In this document: positions 1-7,302 of the stretch, piece by piece | Layout: the number at the start of each line of letters is the position of its first letter | Position numbering within the stretch: position 1 is the stretch's first letter | Source of the DNA: an uncultured Collinsella sp. | Lineage (GTDB): Bacteria; Actinomycetota; Coriobacteriia; Coriobacteriales; Coriobacteriaceae | Assembly: GCA_902478875.1 (NCBI GenBank) | Contig: CABSMZ010000019.1 | Location: 1 to 18,316 of the forward strand | DNA: 18,316 nt | Direction: 5' to 3' | Made by a program: the position numbers and the translations under genes | Notes under the pieces: model-generated | What the model saw: the letters and a program-made list of their open reading frames with translations, nothing else | Told to the model about the DNA's origin: nothing | The model's database searches: none

Positions 1-47
1 GAGATCTAGTACGGTCTCGTGGGCTCGGAGATGTGTATAAGAGACAG
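1..47 (+). other. Illumina Nextera adapter (non-genomic)
   Basis: Bases 29-47 are exactly the 19-bp Tn5 mosaic end AGATGTGTATAAGAGACAG. Bases 14-28 are the Nextera read-2 overhang GTCTCGTGGGCTCGG. Bases 1-5 match the end of the P7 oligo (...GAGAT). Bases 6-13 (CTAGTACG) sit in the i7 index position and are the reverse complement of CGTACTAG, which I recognise as Nextera index N702. Genomic sequence starts at base 48. The contig end was therefore not trimmed, and anything translated from these bases is an artefact. Confidence 0.98.
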
Positions 48-48
48 C

Positions 49-891
49 ACCAAGGGCGGCATGCGCTTCTTGCTGCGCGACATCATCTCTAACAAGACGC
101 TGTTCCAGCGCTCGGACAAGCCCTATGTTGTGATGATGGGCACCAACATCATCTTTAACATGGACCTCAACACCATCATTGACGCGCACGAGAACTCTGG
201 CGCCCAGATGACCGTGGTGTACTGCAAGGCCACGCGCAACGTCGATGACGAGACCAAGCTGCAGATCAACGAGAACGGTCGCCTGACGGGCGTGAGCGCC
301 GGTGTCGTGTACGGCGACAACGCCTCTATGGACTGCTGCATCGTCAACCGCGAGACGCTCCTCGAGATCATCGACCACTACCAGGCCGCCGACTATCTGG
401 ACCTGCTCGAGGCACTCCAGGGCGACTTTGGCAACATCGACGTGTGCAGCTACGAGTATAAGGGCGAGGTCGTGGGCGTGTTTAGCGAGAAGTCGCTGTA
501 CCGCCGCAGCATGGACCTGCTCGACCAGACCGTGGCCGATCAGCTCTTCGATCCCGAGCGCCCGATCCTGACCAAGGCTCACGACGTGCCGCCTTCACGC
601 TATGCGACCGGCAGCCACGCGTGCAACTCAATCATCTCGGCCGGCTGCATCATCAAGGGCACCGTGCGCAACTCGATCCTGTCGCGCGGCGTCGTGGTCG
701 AGGAAGGCGCCTCGGTGACCAACTCGATCATCAATCAGAGCTGCATCATCAAGAGCGGCGCCCGCGTCGAGAACGCCATCCTGGACAAGAACAACGTGGT
801 TCCCACCAACACAGAGCTTCGCGGCACGCCCGAGAACATCCTGGTGCTGGGCAAGGCCCCGTTAACTCCCGATACCACCATCGTGCATTAA
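49..891 (+). CDS. glgD: GlgD, regulatory-type subunit of glucose-1-phosphate adenylyltransferase (5' truncated)
   Basis: This is the C-terminal 280 residues of an ADP-glucose pyrophosphorylase-family protein, which with GlgC makes ADP-glucose for glycogen synthesis. The nucleotidyltransferase part contains MMGTNIIFNMDL where catalytic GlgC proteins have a GDHIYKMDY-like segment. That divergence is typical of GlgD, the non-catalytic partner. The last ~90 residues form a left-handed beta-helix with hexapeptide repeats (SIISAGCIIKGTV, SILSRGVVVEEGA, SIINQSCIIKSGA). About 90-100 N-terminal residues, including the substrate loop near the N-terminus, are missing because the contig begins in adapter. 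A GTG at 19 that opens the frame (MGSEMCIRDS) lies inside the adapter and is not a real start. glgA follows after 90 bp on the same strand, so the two are probably one operon. glgC would be expected just upstream but is not visible. Confidence 0.93.
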   Translation, partial: TKGGMRFLLRDIISNKTLFQRSDKPYVVMMGTNIIFNMDLNTIIDAHENSGAQMTVVYCKATRNVDDETKLQINENGRLTGVSAGVVYGDNASMDCCIVNRETLLEIIDHYQAADYLDLLEALQGDFGNIDVCSYEYKGEVVGVFSEKSLYRRSMDLLDQTVADQLFDPERPILTKAHDVPPSRYATGSHACNSIISAGCIIKGTVRNSILSRGVVVEEGASVTNSIINQSCIIKSGARVENAILDKNNVVPTNTELRGTPENILVLGKAPLTPDTTIVH

Positions 892-922
892 CGTAGGCAC
901 CGCAACATCGCTCGTAACATGT

Positions 923-958
923 AGAATAGCCGCCCGGTTTGCGCCAGGCGGCTATTCT
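923..958 (+). promoter_or_regulatory. Intercistronic hairpin between glgD and glgA
   Basis: A perfect 12-bp stem (AGAATAGCCGCC at 923-934 pairing with GGCGGCTATTCT at 947-958) closes a 12-nt loop. No U-run follows, so it is not a good intrinsic terminator. It ends 14 nt before the glgA ribosome binding site. It may be an mRNA processing or stability element, a weak attenuator, or a partial terminator that sets the glgD:glgA ratio. The hairpin is seen directly; the role is inferred. Confidence 0.55.
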
Positions 959-981
959 CGAATTGCAACATGGGAGACAAT

Positions 982-3300
982 ATGGCAGATTCCAGCAAAA
1001 AGATGCAGATCGTGTTTGCCTCGGCCGAGTGCGCACCGTTTGTAAAGACCGGTGGCCTAGGCGACGTGGCGGGCTCGCTGCCTGCGGCGCTTGTGCGCGC
1101 CGGCGCCGAGGTCATCGTGATGGTGCCCAAGTACGCCACCATCAAGGACGAGTACAAGGCGCAGATGGAGCACTTCTCCGACTTTTACGTGAGCCTGGGC
1201 TGGCGCAACGAGTACTGCGGGCTCGAGAAGCTCGAGCACGACGGCGTCACGTATATGTTCATCGACAACGAGCGCTACTTTGCGCGCGACTATCCGTACG
1301 GCTTCTTTGACGACGGCGAGCGCTTTGCGTTCTTCTCCAAGGCCATCACCGAGAGCCTACAGCACCTGCCGGCCGGTTTTGAGTGCGACATCCTGCACTG
1401 CAATGACTGGCAGACGGCACTGGCGCCCGTGTTCTTGCGCGAGTTCTACCAGGGCCTGCCGCTGTACGACCGCGTCAAGACCGTGTTCTCGATCCACAAC
1501 GTGGCGTTCCAGGGGCAGTTTAGCGACACCGTGATGGAGGACATCCTGGGCGTGGCGCATATTCCGGCGGCCGCCTCGCAGCTGCGTTGCGACGCCTGCA
1601 GCATCAACTACATGCTAGGCGCGCTGCGCTATGCCGATGCCATCACCACGGTGAGCCCCACCTATGCCAACGAGATCCAGACGCCCGAGTTTGGCGAGGG
1701 CCTGGACGGCGTGCTGCGCGAGCGCTCCTATGCGCTGCAGGGCATCCTCAACGGCATTGACGTGGCGGGCTTTGACCCGGCGACCGACAAGCGCATTGCC
1801 GCAAACTACACGGTTGACGACCGTGCGGGCAAGGCCGTGTGCAAGGCCAAGCTGCAGGAAGAGCTGGGGCTCGAGGTTCGCGACGATCGTCCGCTCATGG
1901 TGATGGTCACGCGCCTGACGCGCCAGAAGGGCATGGACCTGGTCATGTACGCACTCGACCGCATCCTGTCCGGCGGCGTGCAGGTGGCGGTGCTGGGCAC
2001 CGGCGACCGCGACTACGAGGACGGCCTGCGCTACTTCCAGGACAAGTACCCCGGCACCATGGCCGCACGCATCGAGTTCGATCCTGCGCTGTCGCAGCGT
2101 ATGTACGCTGCCGCCGACATGTTCCTGATGCCTTCTAAGTTTGAGCCCTGCGGCCTGTCGCAGATCATCGCCATGCGCTACGGTACCCTGCCCATTGTGC
2201 GCGAGACCGGTGGTCTGAAGGACACGGTGATCCCGTATAACGAGTTTACCGGCGAGGGCACGGGCTTCTCGTTTAGCAACTTTAACGGCGACGAGATGGG
2301 CGACGCCGTGTTCCGCGCAGCACGCCTGTTCTGGGACAACCGCGATGCCTGGAACCAGCTGGTAACGCAGGCCATGAGCCAGGACTTTAGCTGGACACGC
2401 TCGGCCGACAAGTATCTGGACCTGTACTTCTTTATGCATCCGGAGATCGAGAGGCCGGCGGCGGTTGTCGACGAGCCTGTGGTTGTGGCTGAGGAGGCTG
2501 CGGCCGAGCCCAAGGCTGAGCCGGTTGTTGAGGAGCCCAAGGCTGGGGTGAAGGTTGAGGCAGCTCCCGAGGCTGAGGATAAGCCGGCTGCAAAGCCTGC
2601 CGCCAAGAAGACTACGACGCGCAAGACGACGGCTAAGAAGGCTACGACGACCAAGGCCGCTGCCAAGAAGACAGCCGCAGCAAAGACGACTGCTGCCAAA
2701 GCAACGACCACGCGTAAGCGCACGACCGCCGCAGCCAAGAAGACCACCGAGGTCGAGGCTGCTCCCGAGGTAAAGGCCGAGGCCGCCGCCGAGGCTAAGC
2801 CTGCGGCAAAGGCTCCGGCCAAGACCGCTGCCAAGAAGTCGACCGCGACCAAGAGCACGACCGCCAAGAAAGCTACAGCTACGAAGGCGACGGCAACCAA
2901 GTCGACGACTGCCAAGGCCACTGCAAAGAAGGCGGCCGCAAAGCCGGCAGCCAAGGTCGAGGAGACGCCTGCCGAGTCCAAGGTAGAGGCAACCGTCGAG
3001 GCCAAGCCTGCCGCCAAGACCACCGCGCGAAAGCGCAAGACGGCAGCCAAGAAGACCACGGCAAAGGCCGCAACTCCCAAGGCGGAGAGTAAGCCCGCTG
3101 TTGCCAAAGAGGAGCCCGAGGTGGAGGTAAAGGCCAAGCCGGTGCCGAAGGCCGCCGAGGTCAAGGCCGCCCCGAAGGCAGAGGCCAAGCCCGAGCCCAC
3201 CAAGGAGACCCCGGTCTCCCCTGTCGCCACGACCGTGGAAAAGGCGCCATCTAAGAAGACCTCCGTCCGCAAGGCAACGGCCACCCGCAAGCGCCGCTAG
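982..3300 (+). CDS. glgA: GlgA glycogen synthase (GT5) with a long Lys/Ala/Thr/Glu-rich C-terminal tail
   Basis: GlgA transfers glucose from ADP-glucose to the growing alpha-1,4-glucan. Residues 8-30 carry the hallmark MQIVFASAECAPFVKTGG with the KTGGLGDV ADP-glucose loop (22-29). The GT-B C-terminal half contains TRLTRQKGMDL and FEPCGLSQ (387-394) followed by RETGGLKDT. The catalytic region ends near residue 490, the usual full length of bacterial GlgA. A further ~280 residues then alternate between acidic Glu/Ala/Pro/Val blocks and basic blocks of AAKKTT, TTRK and AKKAT type, ending in TRKRR. This tail is low complexity with no predicted membrane segment. ATG 982 is preferred because GGGAGA (972-977) precedes it at 4-5 nt. 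An in-frame ATG at 970 overlaps that site and would add four residues. A terminator follows at 3338. Confidence 0.95.
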   Translation: MADSSKKMQIVFASAECAPFVKTGGLGDVAGSLPAALVRAGAEVIVMVPKYATIKDEYKAQMEHFSDFYVSLGWRNEYCGLEKLEHDGVTYMFIDNERYFARDYPYGFFDDGERFAFFSKAITESLQHLPAGFECDILHCNDWQTALAPVFLREFYQGLPLYDRVKTVFSIHNVAFQGQFSDTVMEDILGVAHIPAAASQLRCDACSINYMLGALRYADAITTVSPTYANEIQTPEFGEGLDGVLRERSYALQGILNGIDVAGFDPATDKRIAANYTVDDRAGKAVCKAKLQEELGLEVRDDRPLMVMVTRLTRQKGMDLVMYALDRILSGGVQVAVLGTGDRDYEDGLRYFQDKYPGTMAARIEFDPALSQRMYAAADMFLMPSKFEPCGLSQIIAMRYGTLPIVRETGGLKDTVIPYNEFTGEGTGFSFSNFNGDEMGDAVFRAARLFWDNRDAWNQLVTQAMSQDFSWTRSADKYLDLYFFMHPEIERPAAVVDEPVVVAEEAAAEPKAEPVVEEPKAGVKVEAAPEAEDKPAAKPAAKKTTTRKTTAKKATTTKAAAKKTAAAKTTAAKATTTRKRTTAAAKKTTEVEAAPEVKAEAAAEAKPAAKAPAKTAAKKSTATKSTTAKKATATKATATKSTTAKATAKKAAAKPAAKVEETPAESKVEATVEAKPAAKTTARKRKTAAKKTTAKAATPKAESKPAVAKEEPEVEVKAKPVPKAAEVKAAPKAEAKPEPTKETPVSPVATTVEKAPSKKTSVRKATATRKRR

Positions 3301-3337
3301 CCCGCAGACGATCTAAAACCTAATCAAAACCCTAAAC

Positions 3338-3368
3338 AAGGGGCGCTCCAACCGGGCGCCCCTTCTCT
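3338..3368 (+). terminator. Intrinsic terminator after glgA
   Basis: A 9-bp perfect stem (AAGGGGCGC 3338-3346 with GCGCCCCTT 3356-3364) has a 9-nt loop and is followed by the pyrimidine-rich CTCTGT. The U-tract is weak, but the position, 38 bp after the glgA stop, fits. It separates the glg operon from the next gene. Confidence 0.75.
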
Positions 3369-3426
3369 GTAGATAGTTGGTAAAACGATTTTCTAGGACA
3401 ACCGTTCGCCGATGGTAAACGGATGT

Positions 3427-3450
3427 TGTTTATACACCCTGTGTACAACA
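3427..3450. promoter_or_regulatory. Imperfect inverted repeat, candidate operator
   Basis: The half-sites TGTT-ta-TACAC and GTGTA-c-AACA face each other across CCT. The inner arms TACAC/GTGTA (3433-3437/3441-3445) are perfect. The repeat ends 2 bp before a TATACT box, where a -35 element would lie. Another palindrome, AAAA-CGA-TTTT (3382-3392), lies upstream. LacI-type regulators of maltose/glucan genes commonly use CG-centred palindromes, but the regulator is not identifiable here. Confidence 0.35.
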
Positions 3451-3452
3451 GA

Positions 3453-3458
3453 TATACT
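3453..3458 (+). promoter_or_regulatory. Candidate -10 box for the debranching-fusion gene
   Basis: TATACT matches the consensus -10 at five of six positions and would give a leader of about 55 nt before ATG 3520. No good -35 is seen at 16-18 bp. The inverted repeat occupies that place, which would fit an activator-dependent or repressed promoter. Confidence 0.4.
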
Positions 3459-3519
3459 TTTATCCTGTGCGTAAAACCCATGGCCCGCAGGCCGTGATTC
3501 TATTGAACTGGACCGTACT

Positions 3520-6500
3520 ATGAGATTGATACACAACAGCCGCCTACCGCAGTTTCGCACTCCGTTTGGCGCTGTGACCACAGGAACCACCGTTGCACTC
3601 TCGGTTATTTTGGAGGATGCCGATCCCAGCCAGGCAACACTCACCCTACGTACCTGGGTCGATGAAGTCGGCGAGACCCTGATTCCGATGGAGCACGAAG
3701 GCGATGGCATTTTTACCGGCGAGCTCAAATGCACTGAACCGTGTCTTGTGTGGTACAGCTTTATATGCAATATCGAGGGCCAGCCCGAGGTTCGCCTGGG
3801 CGCGCCGCAAGGCCGCACCGGCGGCGAGGGCGTGACCTACGACTACGCCGAGGTGCCGTCCTTCCAGATTACTGTCTACAAGCACCGCGAGAACCGCCCC
3901 ACCTGGTACGAGCGCGGCATGGTGTACCAGATCTTCCCCGACCGCTACGCCCGTGACGAGCATTGGCGCGAGCGCACAATGGCCCAACTCGAAAAGCCGC
4001 GCAAGGGCATTCAGCGCCGGATGGTCGAGGACTGGAACGAGCCGCCCGTGTACGAGCGCGCCGAGGACGGCTCCATCAAGACCTGGGACTTCTACGGCGG
4101 CTCGCTCAAGGGCATCCGGGAAGACCTGCCCCGCATCGCCGAGCTGGGCTTTACGGCCATCTACCTCAACCCCATCTTTGAAGCCGCGAGCAACCACCGC
4201 TACGACACGGCCGACTACACCAAGATCGACCCGATCCTGGGCACCGAGCAGGACTTTACCGAGCTGTGCCAGGCAGCCGAGAAGCTGGGCATCTCCATCA
4301 TCCTGGACGGCGTCTTCAACCACACGGGCGACGACTCGATCTATTTCAACCGCTACGGCAACTACCCCGGCGTGGGTGCCTGGCAGAGCGAGGATTCGCC
4401 GTGGCGCGATGCGTTTACCTTCCATGAGGACGGCTCGTACGACTGCTGGTGGGGCGTGGGCAACATGCCGGCCATCAACGAGAAGTCCGAGCTGGTACGC
4501 GAGAGGCTCCTGGGCAAGGACGGCGTGATCCGCAAATGGCTGCGCGCCGGTGCCCATGGTTGGCGCCTGGACGTCGCCGACGAGCTTTCCGACGACTTCC
4601 TGGCCCAGATCAAGAAGGCCGTACTTGCCGAAAAGCCCGACGCACTGTTGCTCGGCGAAGTCTGGGAAGACGCTTCCAACAAGATTAGCTATGGCCATCT
4701 GCGCCGCTACCTGCAGGGCTCCGAGCTGGACTCTGCCATGGATTACCCCTTCCGCGACATGGTCATCGGCTTTTTGATGGGCTACAAGAACGCCTATCAG
4801 GCTGCCGAGGACATCGAGACCCTCCGTGAGAACTACCCGAGCGAGGCATTGTCCTGCGCGCTCAATCTGCTTTCGAGCCATGACCGTCCGCGTATCATCT
4901 CAGTACTCGGCGGCGGCCCCGACGAGTCGCAGCTACCCGAGTGCGAGCGCAGCAAATGGCGCCTGGACGAGAACGCGATGGGGCTGGCCAAGAGCCGCTT
5001 TTGGCTGGCCACGCTCATGCAGATGACCTTCCCCGGCGTACCTTCGATCTACTACGGCGACGAATACGGCTTGGAGGGCCTTACCGATCCGGGCAACCGC
5101 CGCACCCTGCCGACCAAGGACCAACTGCACGACTTCGACACGCTGGCTATTGTCAAGAACGCCTCCGCTGTACGTCGCGCACTGCCATTTATGACCGAAG
5201 GCGAGATCAAGGCCTTCGCGCTCAACGACGAGGTGCTGGCCTACAACCGCACGGGCAAGAAAGGCGAGTCCGCGACGGTTATCATCAACCGCAGCCTTCG
5301 CAATTCGCACCGCGTGACGATTCCGGCGCTCGGCGAATGCGCGAGCGACGTGATCAGCGGCCACGAGTGCGAAATCCACAACGGTACGGTCACGCTCGAT
5401 CTGTATCCGCTGGGCTCGTCGATCATCTATCACCATGCCGAGCAGCGCCTGCAGGAGCCGCTCGATCACGGCGCGGGCGTCGTGTGCCATATCACCTCGG
5501 TGCCCACCGACGACGGCAAGCCCGGCACGATCGGCGCACCCACGCGTCGCTTTATCGACCATCTGGCCGCTATGGGCATGCGCTACTGGCAGGTTCTGCC
5601 TGTCAACCCGACGGACTTCTTCCGCTCCCCTTACGCTGGGCCTTCGGCCTTTGCAGGCAATATTGACCTGCTGCCCGAAAGCCAAGAGGAGCTGGCAGCC
5701 GACTTTGAGACCTGGAAGGCCCGAGGCGGCGAGGATGCAGACCCGCTCTACACGGCGTTTAAACATCGCAACGCCGATTGGCTCGAGAAGTACTGCGTCT
5801 ACATGGCCGTCAAGAAGTACTTTGAAGGCGAATCGCGTCACGATTGGCCGGCCGATGTCGCGCGCTACAACGAGTATCTGATCGATGACACACGTTTTCA
5901 CGACGAGGCAGAGCTGCAGGCGTACATGCAGTACCGCTTTGACCTGGCTTGGTGCGAGCTCATGAACTACGCGCACAAGAAAGGCATCGAGGTCATCGGC
6001 GATATTCCCATGTATGTCTCGGACGATTCGGCAGATGCGTGGAGCGAACCCAAGAACTTCTGGCTGTCCGATACCGGCAAGGCGATTGAGATTTCGGGCG
6101 CTCCGCCCGACAATTTTGCGCCCGAGGGCCAGGTGTGGGGCAACCCCACCTTCCGTTGGGATCACATGAAAGAGAACGGCTACCGCTGGTGGATGGACCG
6201 CCTGCGTCGCGCGTTCTCGCTCTACGATCGTGTGCGCCTGGACCACTTCCTGGGATTCCACAGCTACTTTAGCATTCCCGCCGGTAAGGCCTGCGCCGAC
6301 GGCCGCTGGCTGGCGGGTCCGGGCAAGGACCTGTTCCAGACTGCCTATGACGAGCTGGGGCCGCTCAACTTTATCGCCGAGGACCTGGGCTACCTGACGC
6401 CCGGTGTTCGCGCCATGGCATCGACCTGCGGTTTCCCCGGCATGGACGTGCTGGAGTTTAGCGACTACGACGTTCGTTGCGGTGTGCATCCCACGCCCGG

Positions 6501-6816
6501 CAAGATTCTATACACCTCGACGCACGATACGTCGACGCTCGCCGGCTGGTGTACGCGTTCCTTTGCGGGCGGCGACGAGCCGAGCGGTGTTGAGGTGGCG
6601 GCCAAGCTGATGAGCGAAGCGCTGGCAAGCGACGCTCCCCTGGTGATGATGCCGCTGCAGGATGTCCTGGGGCTTGGCGACGACGCGCGCATGAACGTTC
6701 CGGGCGTGGCCACGGGCAACTGGACCTGGCAGGCTGACGAGGCGGACATTGCAGCCGCCGAAAACAAAACCGCACAGCTCCTGCGCAACAACCATAGATT
6801 CTGGGGCGAAGCGTGA
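3520..6816 (+). CDS. GH13 alpha-glucan hydrolase/debranching enzyme fused to GH77 4-alpha-glucanotransferase
   Basis: This is a single 1098-aa protein with two full catalytic modules. Residues ~1-125 look like the beta-sandwich (CBM34/N-domain) that precedes neopullulanase-type GH13 enzymes. Residues ~130-630 are the GH13 barrel: GMVYQIFPDRY, SNHRYDTADY, DGVFNHTG, then GWRLDVADE (nucleophile D351), LLGEVWED (acid/base E380) and SSHDRP (D455). Residues ~645-1098 are MalQ-like: YWQVLPVNPTD, SPYAGPSAFAGN, GDIPMYVSDDSADAW, VRLDHF (nucleophile D908), IAEDLG (E954) and TSTHDTST (D1003). All catalytic residues are present in both halves, so the protein should both open and rearrange alpha-glucans, probably in the cytosol because no signal peptide is seen. 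The ribosome binding site before ATG 3520 is weak. Database names for such fusions include GlgX/4-alpha-glucanotransferase, but the GH13 half looks more like neopullulanase than true GlgX. Confidence 0.93.
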   Translation: MRLIHNSRLPQFRTPFGAVTTGTTVALSVILEDADPSQATLTLRTWVDEVGETLIPMEHEGDGIFTGELKCTEPCLVWYSFICNIEGQPEVRLGAPQGRTGGEGVTYDYAEVPSFQITVYKHRENRPTWYERGMVYQIFPDRYARDEHWRERTMAQLEKPRKGIQRRMVEDWNEPPVYERAEDGSIKTWDFYGGSLKGIREDLPRIAELGFTAIYLNPIFEAASNHRYDTADYTKIDPILGTEQDFTELCQAAEKLGISIILDGVFNHTGDDSIYFNRYGNYPGVGAWQSEDSPWRDAFTFHEDGSYDCWWGVGNMPAINEKSELVRERLLGKDGVIRKWLRAGAHGWRLDVADELSDDFLAQIKKAVLAEKPDALLLGEVWEDASNKISYGHLRRYLQGSELDSAMDYPFRDMVIGFLMGYKNAYQAAEDIETLRENYPSEALSCALNLLSSHDRPRIISVLGGGPDESQLPECERSKWRLDENAMGLAKSRFWLATLMQMTFPGVPSIYYGDEYGLEGLTDPGNRRTLPTKDQLHDFDTLAIVKNASAVRRALPFMTEGEIKAFALNDEVLAYNRTGKKGESATVIINRSLRNSHRVTIPALGECASDVISGHECEIHNGTVTLDLYPLGSSIIYHHAEQRLQEPLDHGAGVVCHITSVPTDDGKPGTIGAPTRRFIDHLAAMGMRYWQVLPVNPTDFFRSPYAGPSAFAGNIDLLPESQEELAADFETWKARGGEDADPLYTAFKHRNADWLEKYCVYMAVKKYFEGESRHDWPADVARYNEYLIDDTRFHDEAELQAYMQYRFDLAWCELMNYAHKKGIEVIGDIPMYVSDDSADAWSEPKNFWLSDTGKAIEISGAPPDNFAPEGQVWGNPTFRWDHMKENGYRWWMDRLRRAFSLYDRVRLDHFLGFHSYFSIPAGKACADGRWLAGPGKDLFQTAYDELGPLNFIAEDLGYLTPGVRAMASTCGFPGMDVLEFSDYDVRCGVHPTPGKILYTSTHDTSTLAGWCTRSFAGGDEPSGVEVAAKLMSEALASDAPLVMMPLQDVLGLGDDARMNVPGVATGNWTWQADEADIAAAENKTAQLLRNNHRFWGEA

Positions 6817-6860
6817 TAAAACCCCCGATATAGGGTACAGTTACAGACGTTTGAATTTTT

Positions 6861-6887
6861 GCGGGCAGAGTAATCTGCCCGCTTTGT
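6861..6887 (+). terminator. Hairpin terminator after the GH13-GH77 gene
   Basis: A 9-bp perfect stem (GCGGGCAGA 6861-6869 with TCTGCCCGC 6874-6882) has a GTAA loop and is followed by TTTGT. The U-tract is short, so termination may be partial, with read-through into the small gene 18 nt downstream. It could therefore also act as that gene's attenuator. Confidence 0.6.
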
Positions 6888-6904
6888 GCTGAAAAGGAAG
6901 TATT

Positions 6905-7141
6905 ATGGCGCGCTACGATTACAAATGCTCGAGCTGCGGCAACGTGTTTGAGGTTGAGCATCCCATGTCCGAGACTCCCGAGGTCGTGTGCCCCAGCTGC
7001 GGTGCCCCGGCGGCCAAGACGTTCTCGGCCAGCGGCATTAAATTTGAGGGCAGCGGTTTCTACAACACCGACCAGCGAAGCGGCGGCTCCAGCACCAGCG
7101 CCACCAGCGGCTGCTGCGCCAACTGCCCGCATAGTCACTAG
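6905..7141 (+). CDS. FmdB-family small zinc ribbon protein
   Basis: This 78-aa protein opens with MARYDYKCSSCGNVFE, the signature of the FmdB/CxxC_CxxC_SSSS putative regulatory family. Two knuckles, C8-x2-C11 and C29-x2-C32, should bind one zinc. After KFEGSGFYNTD, a family-typical segment, comes a Ser/Gly/Thr-rich linker. The protein ends in a second cysteine/histidine group (C70, C71, C74, H76, H78) that might bind another metal. The start is supported by AAAAGGAAG 5-6 nt upstream. The role is not established; family members have been proposed as regulators. It is convergent with rsmB and has its own terminator. Confidence 0.85.
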   Translation: MARYDYKCSSCGNVFEVEHPMSETPEVVCPSCGAPAAKTFSASGIKFEGSGFYNTDQRSGGSSTSATSGCCANCPHSH

Positions 7142-7151
7142 AAACAACGCG

Positions 7152-7189
7152 GCCCCGCGATCAACGCCGATCGCGGGGCTATTTCTTTG
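7152..7189 (+). terminator. Intrinsic terminator after the FmdB-type gene
   Basis: An 11-bp perfect stem (7152-7162 with 7169-7179, core CCCCGCGATC/GATCGCGGGG) has a 6-nt loop and a U-rich tail (TATTTCTTT). It begins 11 bp after the stop codon. Confidence 0.88.
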
Positions 7190-7194
7190 CTCTA

Positions 7195-7217
7195 TGGGTA
7201 GCTAATCAAGCTACCCA
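7195..7217. other. Second short hairpin in the convergent intergenic region
   Basis: TGGGTAGCT and AGCTACCCA form a perfect 9-bp stem with a 5-nt AATCA loop. GGTTTCCTT follows on the + strand and there is no T-run on the - strand. It may be an auxiliary terminator for the + strand transcript. Confidence 0.45.
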
Positions 7218-7227
7218 GGTTTCCTTA

Positions 7228-7298
7228 TGAGTTGCGGTGAAATAAGGACTGTTTGGCGGGTAGAAGCCGCTATTCAATCCCTATTTCACCGCAACTTA
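7228..7298. repeat. Long inverted repeat A between convergent genes
   Basis: The arms at 7230-7251 and 7275-7296 are 22 nt each and pair at 20 positions, including an unbroken 15-bp outer block (AGTTGCGGTGAAATA). The 23-nt spacer has its own small GCGG/CCGC stem (7256-7259/7267-7270). The element ends 5 bp before the rsmB stop codon. No T-run follows on either strand, so a normal intrinsic terminator is unlikely. Candidate roles are a REP/MITE-like element, a 3' mRNA stabiliser for rsmB, or a rho-independent barrier in both directions. Confidence 0.7.
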
Positions 7299-7302
7299 GT
7301 AG

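Noticed and set aside
19..48. GTG start of glgD at base 19
   Set aside because: It is inside the sequencing adapter, so it is not biological.
2178..3290. 370-aa Ala/Val-rich - strand frame opposite the glgA tail
   Set aside because: It is the complement of the Lys/Ala/Thr repeats, which automatically reads as hydrophobic Ala/Val/Leu. The glgA frame is continuous with the catalytic domain and has the ribosome binding site.
3376..3402. CcpA-type catabolite site upstream of the GH13-GH77 gene
   Set aside because: The CG-centred palindrome does not align with the TG..CG..CA spacing of a cre site. Kept only as an unassigned palindrome.
4933..6489. 518-aa - strand frame opposite the GH77 module
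   Set aside because: No motif or start signal is seen, and the + strand carries all GH13/GH77 catalytic residues.
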